Below, in pieces: positions 55,215 to 63,992 of a stretch of DNA of 64,000 bases. This DNA comes from Bacteroides acidifaciens (GTDB taxonomy: Bacteria; Bacteroidota; Bacteroidia; Bacteroidales; Bacteroidaceae). The stretch covers positions 558,001 through 622,000 of the forward strand of contig NZ_CAEUHO010000001.1 of the NCBI RefSeq assembly GCF_903181435.1. The letters are read 5' to 3'. Position numbers and translations under genes: made by a program. The notes beneath the pieces are model-generated. The model made no database searches and was not told the origin of the DNA. It was given only the letters and a program-made list of their open reading frames with translations. Position 1 is the first letter of the stretch. The number at the start of each line of letters is the position of its first letter.

Positions 55215-56393
55215 TTAATATAAAAAGCCGAACATCCAGAGAGGTATCTGGTTGCCCCGACCTATTTCAGCCTTATGCAACGCATACGTTACATTCGGAT
55301 TGTTCTTGATCTTTGCGCCTTCCTGGCAAATTTTGAACGGCATTACTTCGTCTACCATAAAAGAGACGTTTTTATCCCCTTTATGTACCTTATGGTCTTT
55401 CCATAAAGAATTTGCAAAAAATGTGTCGAGCACATCCTGCTCTTCCACTTTCACCGGATAGATGGAATACATCAGGTTGGAGTTGTGCATCATTATTTTC
55501 GAAGGTTTTTTAGGGAATTCTTCCCCTTTGGGATAAACCAGATTAATGAGCCGTGCGTCTGCCAGATACTTGATATAGTTCATTACCGTAGCGCGGGATG
55601 TCTGTATGTCGCTTGCCAGTTGGCTTACATTTGGAGCCTTCGGGCCGTCGACAGCGAGCAAATATAGTAATTTTTTTATCTTTGAAAGATATTTCAGTTC
55701 AATTTGTTTGATGAGCAGGATATCTACTTCCACCATCATGTTCATCGTCTTCAGCAGATTCTCCGAAAAGTTACGTTTTTCGAGGAAGAACGGATAGAAT
55801 CCGTGGTGCAGGTAATCCTGAAAATAGTCAAGCGGACGAACTTTGGAGAGTACTCCTTTGGCAATCTGTTCGTGAGTGCTAAGAATTTCTTCGAGGCTGT
55901 ATGCCCGGAATTTCATGCCTGTCTGCAAGTTCAGGAATTCACGGAAAGAGAATCCGCGCAGGTTATAGCTCTTTGCGATATCACGCAGTTCGAGATTTTC
56001 TTCTTTCAGTCGCATCACGGACGAGCCGGTAAAGACAATTTTCAGATTAGGAAAACGGTCGTAACACATGCGTAACTCTTTGCTCCATTCCGGATGTTTG
56101 AACACCTGGTCGATCAACAATACTTTTCCGCCACGTTTCTGAAATTCGTTGGCGAAATCTACGATGCTATGTCCTGAGAAATAGAAGTTGTTCATGTTGA
56201 TGAACAGGCATGAACGGTCTGTTCCGAATTTCTCTTTGGCGTACTGGAGAAGGAAGGTGGTTTTTCCTACGCCACGTGTCCCTTTGATACCAATCAAGCG
56301 GTCGCTCCAGTCAATCTCGTCCATAAGGTCGCGGCGAACGGGGGCATTAGTGTGCTCAACTAGGTAGGCGTGTGTGCGGTAGAATGATTCCAT
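55215..56393 (-). CDS. AAA-family ATPase of the DUF4143-neighbour type
   Basis: 392 residues from the ATG at 56391-56393 (MESFYRTHAYLVEHTNAPVR). An upstream ATG at 56447 must be rejected because a perfect promoter lies between the two. Walker A GTRGVGKTTFLL, Walker B-like GKVLLIDQVFKHPEW, sensor LKIVFTGSSVM. The C-terminal part has a winged-helix (SQLASDIQTSRATVMNYIKY). This is the large group of bacterial P-loop proteins with a wHTH and a C-terminal nuclease-like domain; its function is not established. Confidence 0.82.
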   Translation of the reverse strand: MESFYRTHAYLVEHTNAPVRRDLMDEIDWSDRLIGIKGTRGVGKTTFLLQYAKEKFGTDRSCLFINMNNFYFSGHSIVDFANEFQKRGGKVLLIDQVFKHPEWSKELRMCYDRFPNLKIVFTGSSVMRLKEENLELRDIAKSYNLRGFSFREFLNLQTGMKFRAYSLEEILSTHEQIAKGVLSKVRPLDYFQDYLHHGFYPFFLEKRNFSENLLKTMNMMVEVDILLIKQIELKYLSKIKKLLYLLAVDGPKAPNVSQLASDIQTSRATVMNYIKYLADARLINLVYPKGEEFPKKPSKIMMHNSNLMYSIYPVKVEEQDVLDTFFANSLWKDHKVHKGDKNVSFMVDEVMPFKICQEGAKIKNNPNVTYALHKAEIGRGNQIPLWMFGFLY

Positions 56394-56417
56394 TTCTGTT
56401 CTTTGTTTTTCGGGTGG

Positions 56418-56448
56418 CAAATATAGTGCTTTTTTTAGGATTTGCAAA
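56418..56448 (-). promoter_or_regulatory. Perfect promoter of the AAA ATPase gene
   Basis: Minus strand: TTTG (56448-56445), 19 bp, TATATTTG (56425-56418). No mismatch. Predicted start near 56412, so the first usable ATG is 56393. PFOR may also be read from here, as no good -7 is seen directly before it. Confidence 0.85.
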
Positions 56449-56520
56449 GTAGAGATGGCAAAATTGTGTGTTTAATTCCAACTTTCTGTTTATTGTAGTC
56501 CTTCCTGGCTATTTCCTGTA

Positions 56521-56528
56521 TATATTTG
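56521..56528 (+). promoter_or_regulatory. -7 element of the ATP-grasp-like gene
   Basis: TATATTTG, perfect TAnnTTTG, 27 bp before the ATG at 56556. No -33 TTTG at standard distance. Confidence 0.5.
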
Positions 56529-56555
56529 CAGAATAAAGTTTTGAATTCATTTGAA

Positions 56556-57758
56556 ATGACAAAAAAGGCTCTTTATATATTCAATCCGGAACATGATTTG
56601 GCACTTGCCAGTGGTGAAGCGAATTATATGGCTCCGGCTTCCGCCAGGCGGATGGCTTCCGAACTGTCTCTGCTTCCGATGTGGTATGCGGGAGAGGAGA
56701 GTGCGGTGTTGGCTCCTTCTGCCTATAATCTGGATTATTTGAGACAAATGCAGGAGTTACTGGATATTCCGGTTCGTTTGATAACGGAGCCGGAACTGGC
56801 TTCTGAACCAGATTGGGATATTCATCCTTGGGGCTGGGATGTAGCTTTACGGAAGCGGCTATCTGTGTTGGGCGTGGATGAAGCCCTGCTTCCTTCCGTG
56901 GAGCAATTAAATGGTTTGCGAGAATATTCCCATCGTTCTAAAGCTGTCTCGTTGCTTCCGGAATTGCAATTGGATGAGTATTTCTGTGGAGAATCATATT
57001 ATTTGGAAACACCGGAAGAATGGAAAGCTTTTGTGGAGGAGCGGGAAGGCTGCCTATTGAAAGCTCCGCTTTCGGGAAGTGGCAAGGGATTGAATTGGTG
57101 TAAAGGTGCATTTACTCCTTTTATTTCCGGTTGGTGTGCGCGTGTGGCTGCTTCGCAAGGCGGAGTTATCGCGGAGCCTATATATAATAAGGTGGAGGAT
57201 TTTGCCATGGAGTTTTATTCCGACGGTGCAGGTGGAGTGACGTTTGCGGGATATTCCCTCTTTCATACCGGAAAGAGCGGAATGTATGAAGGAAACCGTT
57301 TACTTTCTAATGAGGCAATCCAAAAACAACTTTCGCAATATGTCCCTTTGGAGGCTTTGACAGATTTGGAGAACTGTCTGAAATACAAACTTTCTGCATT
57401 GGTAGAAACCGTTTATAAAGGTTATCTTGGAGTTGATATGATGATTTGCCGGTTTTCGGAGAATAAAAAAACTGTATTCCGAATTCATCCTTGTGTGGAA
57501 ATTAATCTGCGAATGAATATGGGAGTCATGACACGTCTTCTGTATGACCGTTATGTACATACTGATTCTACAGGACATTTCGGAATTGATTATCATCCTT
57601 CGGAAGGTGAAGCCTTGAAGGAGCATGAGCGACTGTCCGCAACCTTTCCGTTGGAAATCAGGGAAGGGAAAGTGCATTCCGGTTATTTACCTTTGGTGCC
57701 TGTTCATAAGAGAAGTTGCTATCGGACGTGGATATTGGTAGCTCCCGATAATATTTAA
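56556..57758 (+). CDS. ATP-grasp-like conserved protein
   Basis: 400 residues from the ATG at 56556 (MTKKALYIFNPEHDLALASG); an earlier TTG at 56526 lies inside the -7 element. The middle part has LLKAPLSGSGKGLNW, a phosphate-loop-like element. Further on are GYLGVDMMI and HPCVEINLRMNMG, the acidic and Asn metal/ATP ligands of ATP-grasp enzymes. No signal peptide. The reaction is unknown; the family mostly joins a carboxylate to an amine or thiol. Convergent with the next gene, 10 bp apart. Confidence 0.7.
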   Translation: MTKKALYIFNPEHDLALASGEANYMAPASARRMASELSLLPMWYAGEESAVLAPSAYNLDYLRQMQELLDIPVRLITEPELASEPDWDIHPWGWDVALRKRLSVLGVDEALLPSVEQLNGLREYSHRSKAVSLLPELQLDEYFCGESYYLETPEEWKAFVEEREGCLLKAPLSGSGKGLNWCKGAFTPFISGWCARVAASQGGVIAEPIYNKVEDFAMEFYSDGAGGVTFAGYSLFHTGKSGMYEGNRLLSNEAIQKQLSQYVPLEALTDLENCLKYKLSALVETVYKGYLGVDMMICRFSENKKTVFRIHPCVEINLRMNMGVMTRLLYDRYVHTDSTGHFGIDYHPSEGEALKEHERLSATFPLEIREGKVHSGYLPLVPVHKRSCYRTWILVAPDNI

Positions 57759-57768
57759 CTTTATCTGT

Positions 57769-59325
57769 TCACACTAACCAGCGATTGATATTGCGTTTTT
57801 CCGCACTGAACTCCACCCCGATCTTTATCACTTCACGTCCGTCTGCCTGATACGGTATCAGATAGCCTTTATTGTCAATCTGCTTCAATGCCGCTTCTGC
57901 CGTGTCATGCAGCTTGAATTCGAAGACATAGATATATTTAGGTGTTTTCACTACGGCGTCTGCACGACCGCGGGCGCTGCGCACTTCGGCATCAGTGAAC
58001 TGTCCCATAAGTTTGAAGACAATATAGAAAACTACTTGGTAGTGGCGTTCAGTTTGCTCGTTCAGTTCGTAGTTGAAATCAGCAAAGAAGGCTTGCAGGC
58101 GGGTGAGAAAGGCATCGTAGTCTCCACTCTCTAACTCATTGACGAACTTGCCGATGTAAAAGCCTTGATCGTTATTCTTCACTCCAGTGTAGAACGGTAC
58201 TAGGAAATCCATGAAACCGTAACGCACCTCATCGTTCGGAAATTCCAACAGGTAGTTGCGAAAACGTTCATCATAAGCTTTTATCGTCAGATAACCACTT
58301 TGATAAATCAGCGGAATTGGATTCTTGGAATCTACCCGATACTCGGAAAACATGGAAGACGGTGCTTCGATGCCGTCGAGCAAAGTACGTAGGTCATATT
58401 CGGTTTCTTGCAGCATCTCGACGAGAAAAGTCGGGGTACCGGTTTGGAACCAGTAATTGTCGAACACTTTTGATTTTAGGACATTCAGTACACTGAACGG
58501 GTTGAAAATGCCTACCGAGTTGATGCAAAAATGATAGCCGTCATAGAGACGCGTCATTCGTAACACTGCCTCGTCATAAGAAATGGAATTATTGGTTGCA
58601 AGTATCTTTATTTCCGGTTGGAAAGTATCCAATAATTCTTGAAGAGTGATGCCGCAAAGAGTGCCGTAATCGGGCCATAAGGTGATGTCCTGCAACTGGT
58701 TGAGGTCACTGAATACACTTACTTGTGCGAATTTCGTCACTCCCGTGAGGAAAACAAAACGCAGGTAGCGGTCAGTGCTTTTCAATACTCCATAAAAGGC
58801 TTTCAGAGTTTTACGGTAGTCATCCAATAGGCCGTCATTACCTAGGGCTTGAAGTAACGGTTTGTCATATTCGTCTACCAAAACCACAACGCTGTTGCCT
58901 GTTTGCTCGTAGGCACGGCGGATGATGCCGGAGAAGCGGCCGGAAAGAGTATTTTCATCCATTCCTTTGCCATACTGAATCTCCCATAGGGTAAGTTGAC
59001 GGCTAAGAATATCATAAAGTCTTTCCGGGGAGTCATACTTTTCTGCGTTCAAATCCAGATGTAGCACAGGATGCTTTTCCCATTTCGTTTCCAGCTTTTC
59101 GATGGCAAGTCCTTCGAAGAGTTCTTTCTTTCCTTCAAAGTAGGCTTCAAAGGTAGATAGGAGAAGACTTTTACCGAAACGGCGTGGACGGCTCAGAAAG
59201 TAAGGAGTAGATGTATAAGCTATTTTCCACACAAGTTCTGTCTTATCTACATATAGATAATCACCCTTGCGAAGTTTCTCAAAAGTCTGTATCCCAATGG
59301 GGAGTTTGCGAAGCAGGTCATTCAT
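57769..59325 (-). CDS. AAA-ATPase-like protein with C-terminal PD-(D/E)XK-type domain
   Basis: 518 residues. N-terminal 'AAA-ATPase-like' domain (MNDLLRKLPIGIQTFEKLRK, FLSRPRRFGKSLLLSTFEAY with Walker A, VVVLVDEYDKPLLQAL with Walker B). A C-terminal DUF1703-type nuclease-like domain includes GRADAVVKTPKYIYVFEFKL (D-x-V ... E-F-K). Bacteroides genomes carry many copies of this family; no function is established. A clear Shine-Dalgarno AAGGAG precedes the start. Confidence 0.9.
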   Translation of the reverse strand: MNDLLRKLPIGIQTFEKLRKGDYLYVDKTELVWKIAYTSTPYFLSRPRRFGKSLLLSTFEAYFEGKKELFEGLAIEKLETKWEKHPVLHLDLNAEKYDSPERLYDILSRQLTLWEIQYGKGMDENTLSGRFSGIIRRAYEQTGNSVVVLVDEYDKPLLQALGNDGLLDDYRKTLKAFYGVLKSTDRYLRFVFLTGVTKFAQVSVFSDLNQLQDITLWPDYGTLCGITLQELLDTFQPEIKILATNNSISYDEAVLRMTRLYDGYHFCINSVGIFNPFSVLNVLKSKVFDNYWFQTGTPTFLVEMLQETEYDLRTLLDGIEAPSSMFSEYRVDSKNPIPLIYQSGYLTIKAYDERFRNYLLEFPNDEVRYGFMDFLVPFYTGVKNNDQGFYIGKFVNELESGDYDAFLTRLQAFFADFNYELNEQTERHYQVVFYIVFKLMGQFTDAEVRSARGRADAVVKTPKYIYVFEFKLHDTAEAALKQIDNKGYLIPYQADGREVIKIGVEFSAEKRNINRWLV

Positions 59326-59347
59326 TGTTAATCTCCTTTTAGTGGTT

Positions 59348-59355
59348 CAAAGATA
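59348..59355 (-). promoter_or_regulatory. -7 element of the AAA-ATPase-like gene
   Basis: TATCTTTG on the minus strand, perfect TAnnTTTG, 22 bp before the start codon. No -33 match. Confidence 0.5.
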
Positions 59356-59485
59356 ATCATTATTTTCGTAATATTCCGTTTTCAATATGTCAAAGAATGG
59401 GTATTATAATTTTGTTTAACTGGAAAATTATCATTTAGCTCATTCTGGCACATGATTTGATTTAAATGATACATAATGAAAAAAC

Positions 59486-59606
59486 ATCTATCATAAGTAT
59501 CATTCATTTTAATAATCTTTTTATTATCAAAAGAATAGGTATGATAGATAGCTTTAAAAAAATGTATCTATCATACTTTTACCAGCAAAAATAGGTTATC
59601 TATCAT
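59486..59606. repeat. TATCTATCAT repeat cluster
   Basis: The word TATCTATCAT or its complement ATGATAGATA occurs at 59541-59550, 59565-59574 and 59597-59606, with a partial copy at 59486-59494. The second and third form a 12-bp perfect inverted repeat (59539-59550 / 59565-59576). A further copy lies at 62322-62331, beyond the IS66 insertion. The 19-bp segment around the first copy (59535-59553) recurs there with one mismatch. Confidence 0.7.
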
Positions 59607-59704
59607 CAACAAAATAGCCGAATAAAGGTCCTATATAGATAAGATAGCTTGTTTTTGTTGCAATGAACCTGTGTAAATCCGATGATCATGGCTTAATAAT
59701 CCAA

Positions 59705-59712
59705 CTTTAACG
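59705..59712. repeat. Left target-site duplication of the IS66 element
   Basis: CTTTAACG, identical to 62085-62092 at the other end; 8 bp is the normal IS66 duplication. Confidence 0.93.
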
Positions 59713-59793
59713 GTAAGCATTCGGCCTCGTGCGTGTTTGTTTCCCTTCTTTTCCTTCCTACCTTTGTGTCTTCATTACAATCTTAATCCATAT

Positions 59794-60303
59794 ATGTGTT
59801 CTGTATTAGTATTTTCTAGCGAAAGTGATAAACTACGTAGTCTTTTGTCCGAGTCTAACCATTTTGATTCGGTTCTTTTCATATTTGATGGTGGTCGTCG
59901 TTATAAAGTTTCGGCTTCCAGCCTTGGTATCCATTCCCCTCAGGACCTACTTCTCCCTTTAGGCCTTGGTCTTTTCCGTAGCAGTCCTTTCTGGGCCTAT
60001 TACCTTTATCCCCAAGGTTGTAATTTCCATAAAGGCATTGACGGTCTTTGTGGCGAGGTCATCCGGCACACGGGCTCTTGCGTGTCAGAGCAGAGTTGCC
60101 ATGTTTTTCTTGACCGCTCCCGTAGCAGGTTGCATATCCTTTATCGGTGCGACGACGAATACCGTTTGGAATACCGTCGTCTGAATCGCGGCTCTTTTTT
60201 CTTGAAAAAGGACGAACGGAAGAGGGATTTTCTTCAAATTTCCTGGAATCGCCTGAATGAGCTGCTTACTGTTAAAAAGTATCGGAAAACAGTTGAAAAG
60301 TAA
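59794..60303 (+). CDS. tnpB: IS66 accessory protein TnpB
   Basis: 169 residues from the ATG at 59794 (MCSVLVFSSESDKLRSLLSE); a TTG at 59737 is possible but less likely. The C-terminal part has the TnpB core YLYPQGCNFHKGIDGLCGEV and VFLDRSRSRLHILYRCDDEY. The N-terminal 80 residues are longer than in standard TnpB. Needed with TnpC for IS66 transposition. Do not confuse with the RNA-guided TnpB of IS200/IS605. Confidence 0.85.
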   Translation: MCSVLVFSSESDKLRSLLSESNHFDSVLFIFDGGRRYKVSASSLGIHSPQDLLLPLGLGLFRSSPFWAYYLYPQGCNFHKGIDGLCGEVIRHTGSCVSEQSCHVFLDRSRSRLHILYRCDDEYRLEYRRLNRGSFFLKKDERKRDFLQISWNRLNELLTVKKYRKTVEK

Positions 60304-60372
60304 TCTCCCGTCCTACAAGCCGTTCTGCTTTATTTTCATAACTTTGTCACATAATAAAAAAGTGGATATACA

Positions 60373-61986
60373 GTGAAAGAACCGGTCATTACCCTTACTT
60401 TGGAAGAGTACGAAGAGCTGCGCAAGGAACGTGAACGCCTTGAAAAGGAACATGCAGAACTTCAGAGAAAATACGAATCCTCTTTGCGGGAGTATTCCCG
60501 CCAGGTCGAAGAAATCTCAGCCTGTACAGCCGTCATTGCCGACCTGAGATGGAAATTGGCTGACTTGACACGCCGTTTATGGGGTAAATCCAGTGAAAAA
60601 CGCCATCTTCCCGAAGATGCTGGCCAGTTGAGCATCTGTTTTGAGTCTCCGTCCGATGTCAATGACCCGGTAGCGGAAGAACAGAAAACAGCTGAGAAAT
60701 CTGCCAAATCGGAGAATGGCTACAACCGTTTCCGTAAGAGCTTCACCAAAAAGATTACCCCCCACGCCCGTAAGCCCATCGCCCCGTCCCTTCCCCGTGA
60801 AGAGATTATCATTCCCATGCCGGAGGGCCTTTCGTTGGAGGGAGCGGCGAAGCTGGGAGAGGAAGTGAGCGAACAATATGCCGTCAGTCCCGCCCGATTC
60901 TATGTGAGACGCATCATCCGCCCTAAATACCGGCTCGCCGACGGTCGTATCATAACTGCTCCCATGCCCGTAATGGCACATCCCCACAGCAATGCGTCGG
61001 AAAGTGTACTGTCACACATTGCTACCGCCAAATATTACGACCACCTGCCTCTGTACAGACAACTGGACATCTTTGAGCGTGAAGGCATCCATCTGAGTCC
61101 TTCCACTGTAAGTAACTGGATGATGGCTGCCGCACAGCGTCTGGAGCCAATCTATAATGAACTTCGTGAACTGGTCAAGGACAGCTATTACGTCATGGCC
61201 GATGAGACGCCCCATCCCGTACTTGAAAGCGACCGGCCCGGTGCTCTTCACCGCGGGTATATGTGGAACTTCTATCTGCCCCGGTTCCATACCCCATTCT
61301 TTGAATATCACAAGGGACGTGGCAGCAGCGGAATAGACACGCTGCTGGCAGGACAGGTTCGGGTGGTACAGAGTGACGGCTTTGCAGTATATGACGAGTT
61401 CGACACACTACCCGGAAAGTTGCACCTGTGCTGCTGGGCACACGTCAGGCGCAAGTTTGTGGAAGCGGAAGGAAATGACCCTCCCAGAGCAAGGCATGCA
61501 CTTGAACAAATAGGCAGACTGTATGCTGTGGAGGAGAAAATCAGGATAGGACATCTGGAAGGCGGGGCTGTAGTAAGGCTTCGCCGGGAAGAATCGTACC
61601 CTATTATCAAAGGACTGGAAAAATGGTGCAGGCAGGAGTATGAACATACGGTTGAGAAATCGCCTATTGCAAAGGCCATATTCTATATGTACACACGTTT
61701 TGAACAACTGTCTGGATATGTCAACGATGCACAGTTCTGCATTGACAATAATCCGGTGGAGCGCTCTATAAGGCCATTGACTTTGAACAGAAAAAACACT
61801 CTTTTCTCCGGTTCACATGAAGCGGCACATGCAGCGGCAATATTCTTTTCACTGATGGGATGTTGCAGAGAAAATAAGGTGAACCCAAAACTATGGATGC
61901 AGGACGTGTTGATTAGGGTACAGGAGAATGAAAGAGAAAAGAAAAACGACTACGCTGATTTACTGCCATTTAATTGGAAAGGATAA
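60373..61986 (+). CDS. tnpC: IS66 transposase TnpC
   Basis: 537 residues, GTG start 69 bp after tnpB. N-terminal coiled coil (LRKERERLEKEHAELQRKYE), the LWGKSSEK motif, a zinc-binding-like region, then the DDE domain: VMADETPHPV (first Asp), VRVVQSDGFAVYD (second Asp) and FCIDNNPVERSIRPLTLNRK with the catalytic Glu in NNPVERSIRP. Full length, no frameshift. Confidence 0.95.
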   Translation: MKEPVITLTLEEYEELRKERERLEKEHAELQRKYESSLREYSRQVEEISACTAVIADLRWKLADLTRRLWGKSSEKRHLPEDAGQLSICFESPSDVNDPVAEEQKTAEKSAKSENGYNRFRKSFTKKITPHARKPIAPSLPREEIIIPMPEGLSLEGAAKLGEEVSEQYAVSPARFYVRRIIRPKYRLADGRIITAPMPVMAHPHSNASESVLSHIATAKYYDHLPLYRQLDIFEREGIHLSPSTVSNWMMAAAQRLEPIYNELRELVKDSYYVMADETPHPVLESDRPGALHRGYMWNFYLPRFHTPFFEYHKGRGSSGIDTLLAGQVRVVQSDGFAVYDEFDTLPGKLHLCCWAHVRRKFVEAEGNDPPRARHALEQIGRLYAVEEKIRIGHLEGGAVVRLRREESYPIIKGLEKWCRQEYEHTVEKSPIAKAIFYMYTRFEQLSGYVNDAQFCIDNNPVERSIRPLTLNRKNTLFSGSHEAAHAAAIFFSLMGCCRENKVNPKLWMQDVLIRVQENEREKKNDYADLLPFNWKG

Positions 61987-62001
61987 ACAAGAAAGATAGA
62001 T

Positions 62002-62042
62002 AAAGTCAAAAGCCAGACAAAGCATGTCTGGCTTTTGACTTT
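62002..62042. terminator. 18-bp hairpin near the right end of the IS66 element
   Basis: AAAGTCAAAAGCCAGACA (62002-62019), 5-nt loop, exact complement to 62042. It lies just after tnpC inside the IS. It could end tnpC transcription or block readthrough into the element; no long T-run follows. Confidence 0.65.
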
Positions 62043-62084
62043 ATTATAGCTTGGAGAGAAATACGGGCGAGGCCGAATGCTTAC

Positions 62085-62092
62085 CTTTAACG
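62085..62092. repeat. Right target-site duplication of the IS66 element
   Basis: CTTTAACG, copy of 59705-59712. Confidence 0.93.
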
Positions 62093-62103
62093 GTGATAAG
62101 TTT

Positions 62104-62193
62104 ATAGTCCACGTATGTAGGCCGTACAGCCTACATATGTAAACCGTACAGCCTACGTATGCGGGCTGTATAGCCTGCATACGTGGGCTATAG
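62104..62193. repeat. Four-unit 22-bp palindrome array (array C, core RYRTAYRY)
   Basis: Cores CGTATG (62112), CATATG (62134), CGTATG (62156) and CATACG (62178), exactly 22 bp apart. A second palindrome series (GTAGGC-CGTACA-GCCTAC type) is centred midway, at about 62125, 62147 and 62169. Outer flanks 62091-62110 and 62188-62210 are complementary at about 15 of 20 positions. It begins 12 bp right of the IS66 target duplication and 314 bp downstream of the stop of the GHL10 gene. Confidence 0.88.
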
Positions 62194-62506
62194 AAACATC
62201 ACCGCTCCCAATAGATTATTAAGCTGTCATATACAGGTTGTCGTCCTATAAAACGTGCATTCTTATGCCTTTAAATGGGTAATCTCACCTAATACTACAC
62301 TAAAATAGACAAAGTATAGGCATGATAGATAGCTGCTTTTATTCTTATTTAATTCAAATCCGCATCGATAATTGGATATTTGATTCATTTCGTACCGGTT
62401 TTGAATAAAACGTATAGCTGCATCAAGGTTATTTCTCCTTTGTGTTACAAATTGAACTTGAATGGTTATTTTTCTTTGATTTTATATACGTCTTTACTTG
62501 ATACTT
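62194..62506. other. AT-rich intergenic region with one isolated repeat copy
   Basis: Contains the lone ATGATAGATA copy (62322-62331) that matches the cluster left of the IS66 element. No gene, RNA or terminator seen otherwise. Confidence 0.5.
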
Positions 62507-63964
62507 CTAGTTTCCTTCTTGTATCGCTACGCTTTCATTTCCGTAACGGTCTACAGCTGTAACAGCGAAATGTTTTTTAGCATTCCAAGGCAGGATAGGG
62601 GCGTAGATATAACTTGTCTCCCTGATATTCTGTGCTACGATATTTTTTGGCCGGCTGGTATCTACTGGATACTCATTGGAAGCATAAATAACGTACATCG
62701 GATTATTATGCGGATCATTATCCGTAGCAGCCTGCCATTTTAATTCTGTGTATCCATTGTCGATATGGGTTATTTTCAGTTCGGATGGAGCCGTAGGCGG
62801 AACATTGTCCAGCCAGGGCATGGGAGGCTGTAAAGCCGGATATGCGTAGAAGTTTTCGGCCAGTTCATCATAAATGCCTTGTGTGTTTTCCATGAGATAT
62901 TTCACACGGTAGTGTCCTTCACCAGCCATTTTATGATTGCGGATGAAGTTTATTTGGCGGTCTATCTCATCACGTGTCCATTTACCTTCGTCGGGATGAA
63001 GGAAATAGATGCCGAGTCCCGGAATCACTTGCCGTCCGTTGCTTTGTTCCTGCCAGTCGAGGGCAAAAGGATAGAAACTGTTTCCCTGGAAATACATCAT
63101 CGGATATATCTGGTCTATGATGCCTTCGCCGAGCCATCCTTGCGGGTCTTGATAAACAGTAAAGAAAGCATTCCACCCACGGGAAGGGTAACGCGAGGTA
63201 TCCCGGTATTTTCCTACCGGACTGGCACTGAGCTTCACCCACGGTTTCATCGCTTTTACACCTTTATATATATAGCGTACGATTTCCGAAATATTGTCCC
63301 GTCGCCATTGCTCTATTGTACGCCCTTTGCCGTATCGGCGGAAATCGTACTTGTCGGGAAAGAGAGGAGCATTCTCCGGATAACGCAGATAATCGAAATG
63401 CACTCCGTCTATATCATAACGGCTTACGACTTCCCGCACCAGTTTCATCAGATACTCTTTGGTTCCCGGATGTCCCGGATTGAGGAAATACTCATTCTTA
63501 TAAGGTACACAAATGTCTTTCATCCGTTTGGTGACGGAACGGCTGCCGAGAGAGGCAACGTGTTTCCTGTTTCCCAATGGGATAGTCACCATCCAGGCGT
63601 GGCACTCCATTCCCCGCTTATGACATTCCTCAATGGCAAAGGCAAGCGGGTCATATCCGGGATTTCCACCGGATTTTCCTGTCAGGATAGAGTTGAAAGG
63701 TTCGATAGACGAGGGATATAACACGTCCCCGCGTGTACGTGTCTGAAACAGGACGGTATTGAAGTTGGCAGCTTTTAGCTTATCGAGAATATCCACCAAT
63801 TCTTCCTTTTGCTTGCGGATACTTTGAGGACTTAAAGCACGTGTACGAGGCCAGTCAAGACCATACAGAGCAGTGAGCCAGGCGGCACGAACCTCATGCT
63901 TGGGCTGTGCAGCTACGGAGAGGAAAGGAAACAAAAGTGAAAGAATGAAAATATATCGACGCAT
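62507..63964 (-). CDS. GHL10 (DUF187) glycoside-hydrolase-like protein
   Basis: 485 residues. Signal peptide (LLFPFLSVAAQ), then a GH10-like TIM barrel of the GHL10/DUF187 family: EVRAAWLTALYGLDWPRTRA at the start, IDGVHFDYLRYP with the conserved acidic Asp, SASPVGKY and DQIYPMMYFQGNSFYPFALD. A C-terminal fibronectin type III-like domain follows (about 395-485, PPTAPSELKITHIDNGYTEL). DigH of E. coli, in the same family, cleaves peptidoglycan glycan strands, so an envelope role is likely; substrate not shown here. Confidence 0.9.
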   Translation of the reverse strand: MRRYIFILSLLFPFLSVAAQPKHEVRAAWLTALYGLDWPRTRALSPQSIRKQKEELVDILDKLKAANFNTVLFQTRTRGDVLYPSSIEPFNSILTGKSGGNPGYDPLAFAIEECHKRGMECHAWMVTIPLGNRKHVASLGSRSVTKRMKDICVPYKNEYFLNPGHPGTKEYLMKLVREVVSRYDIDGVHFDYLRYPENAPLFPDKYDFRRYGKGRTIEQWRRDNISEIVRYIYKGVKAMKPWVKLSASPVGKYRDTSRYPSRGWNAFFTVYQDPQGWLGEGIIDQIYPMMYFQGNSFYPFALDWQEQSNGRQVIPGLGIYFLHPDEGKWTRDEIDRQINFIRNHKMAGEGHYRVKYLMENTQGIYDELAENFYAYPALQPPMPWLDNVPPTAPSELKITHIDNGYTELKWQAATDNDPHNNPMYVIYASNEYPVDTSRPKNIVAQNIRETSYIYAPILPWNAKKHFAVTAVDRYGNESVAIQEGN

Positions 63965-63992
63965 ATTCTTTATTTTTTGTTTTAAATCCCTG

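Larger units (their letters stand above)
59713..62084 (+). mobile_element. Complete IS66-family insertion sequence (2,372 bp)
   Basis: Terminal inverted repeats begin GTAAGCATTCGGCCTCG at both ends (17 of 17 identical, then partial matches for about 10 bp more). Flanked by the 8-bp duplication CTTTAACG. It carries tnpB and tnpC but has no room for a tnpA before tnpB. The matching duplication and intact genes suggest a recent, still functional insertion. Removing it joins the sequence at 59712 directly to 62093. Confidence 0.95.

Noticed and set aside
59794..60303. RNA-guided TnpB nuclease with omega RNA
   Set aside because: The name is shared, but this TnpB is the small IS66 Orf2 protein (KGIDGLCG core) and has no RuvC domain.
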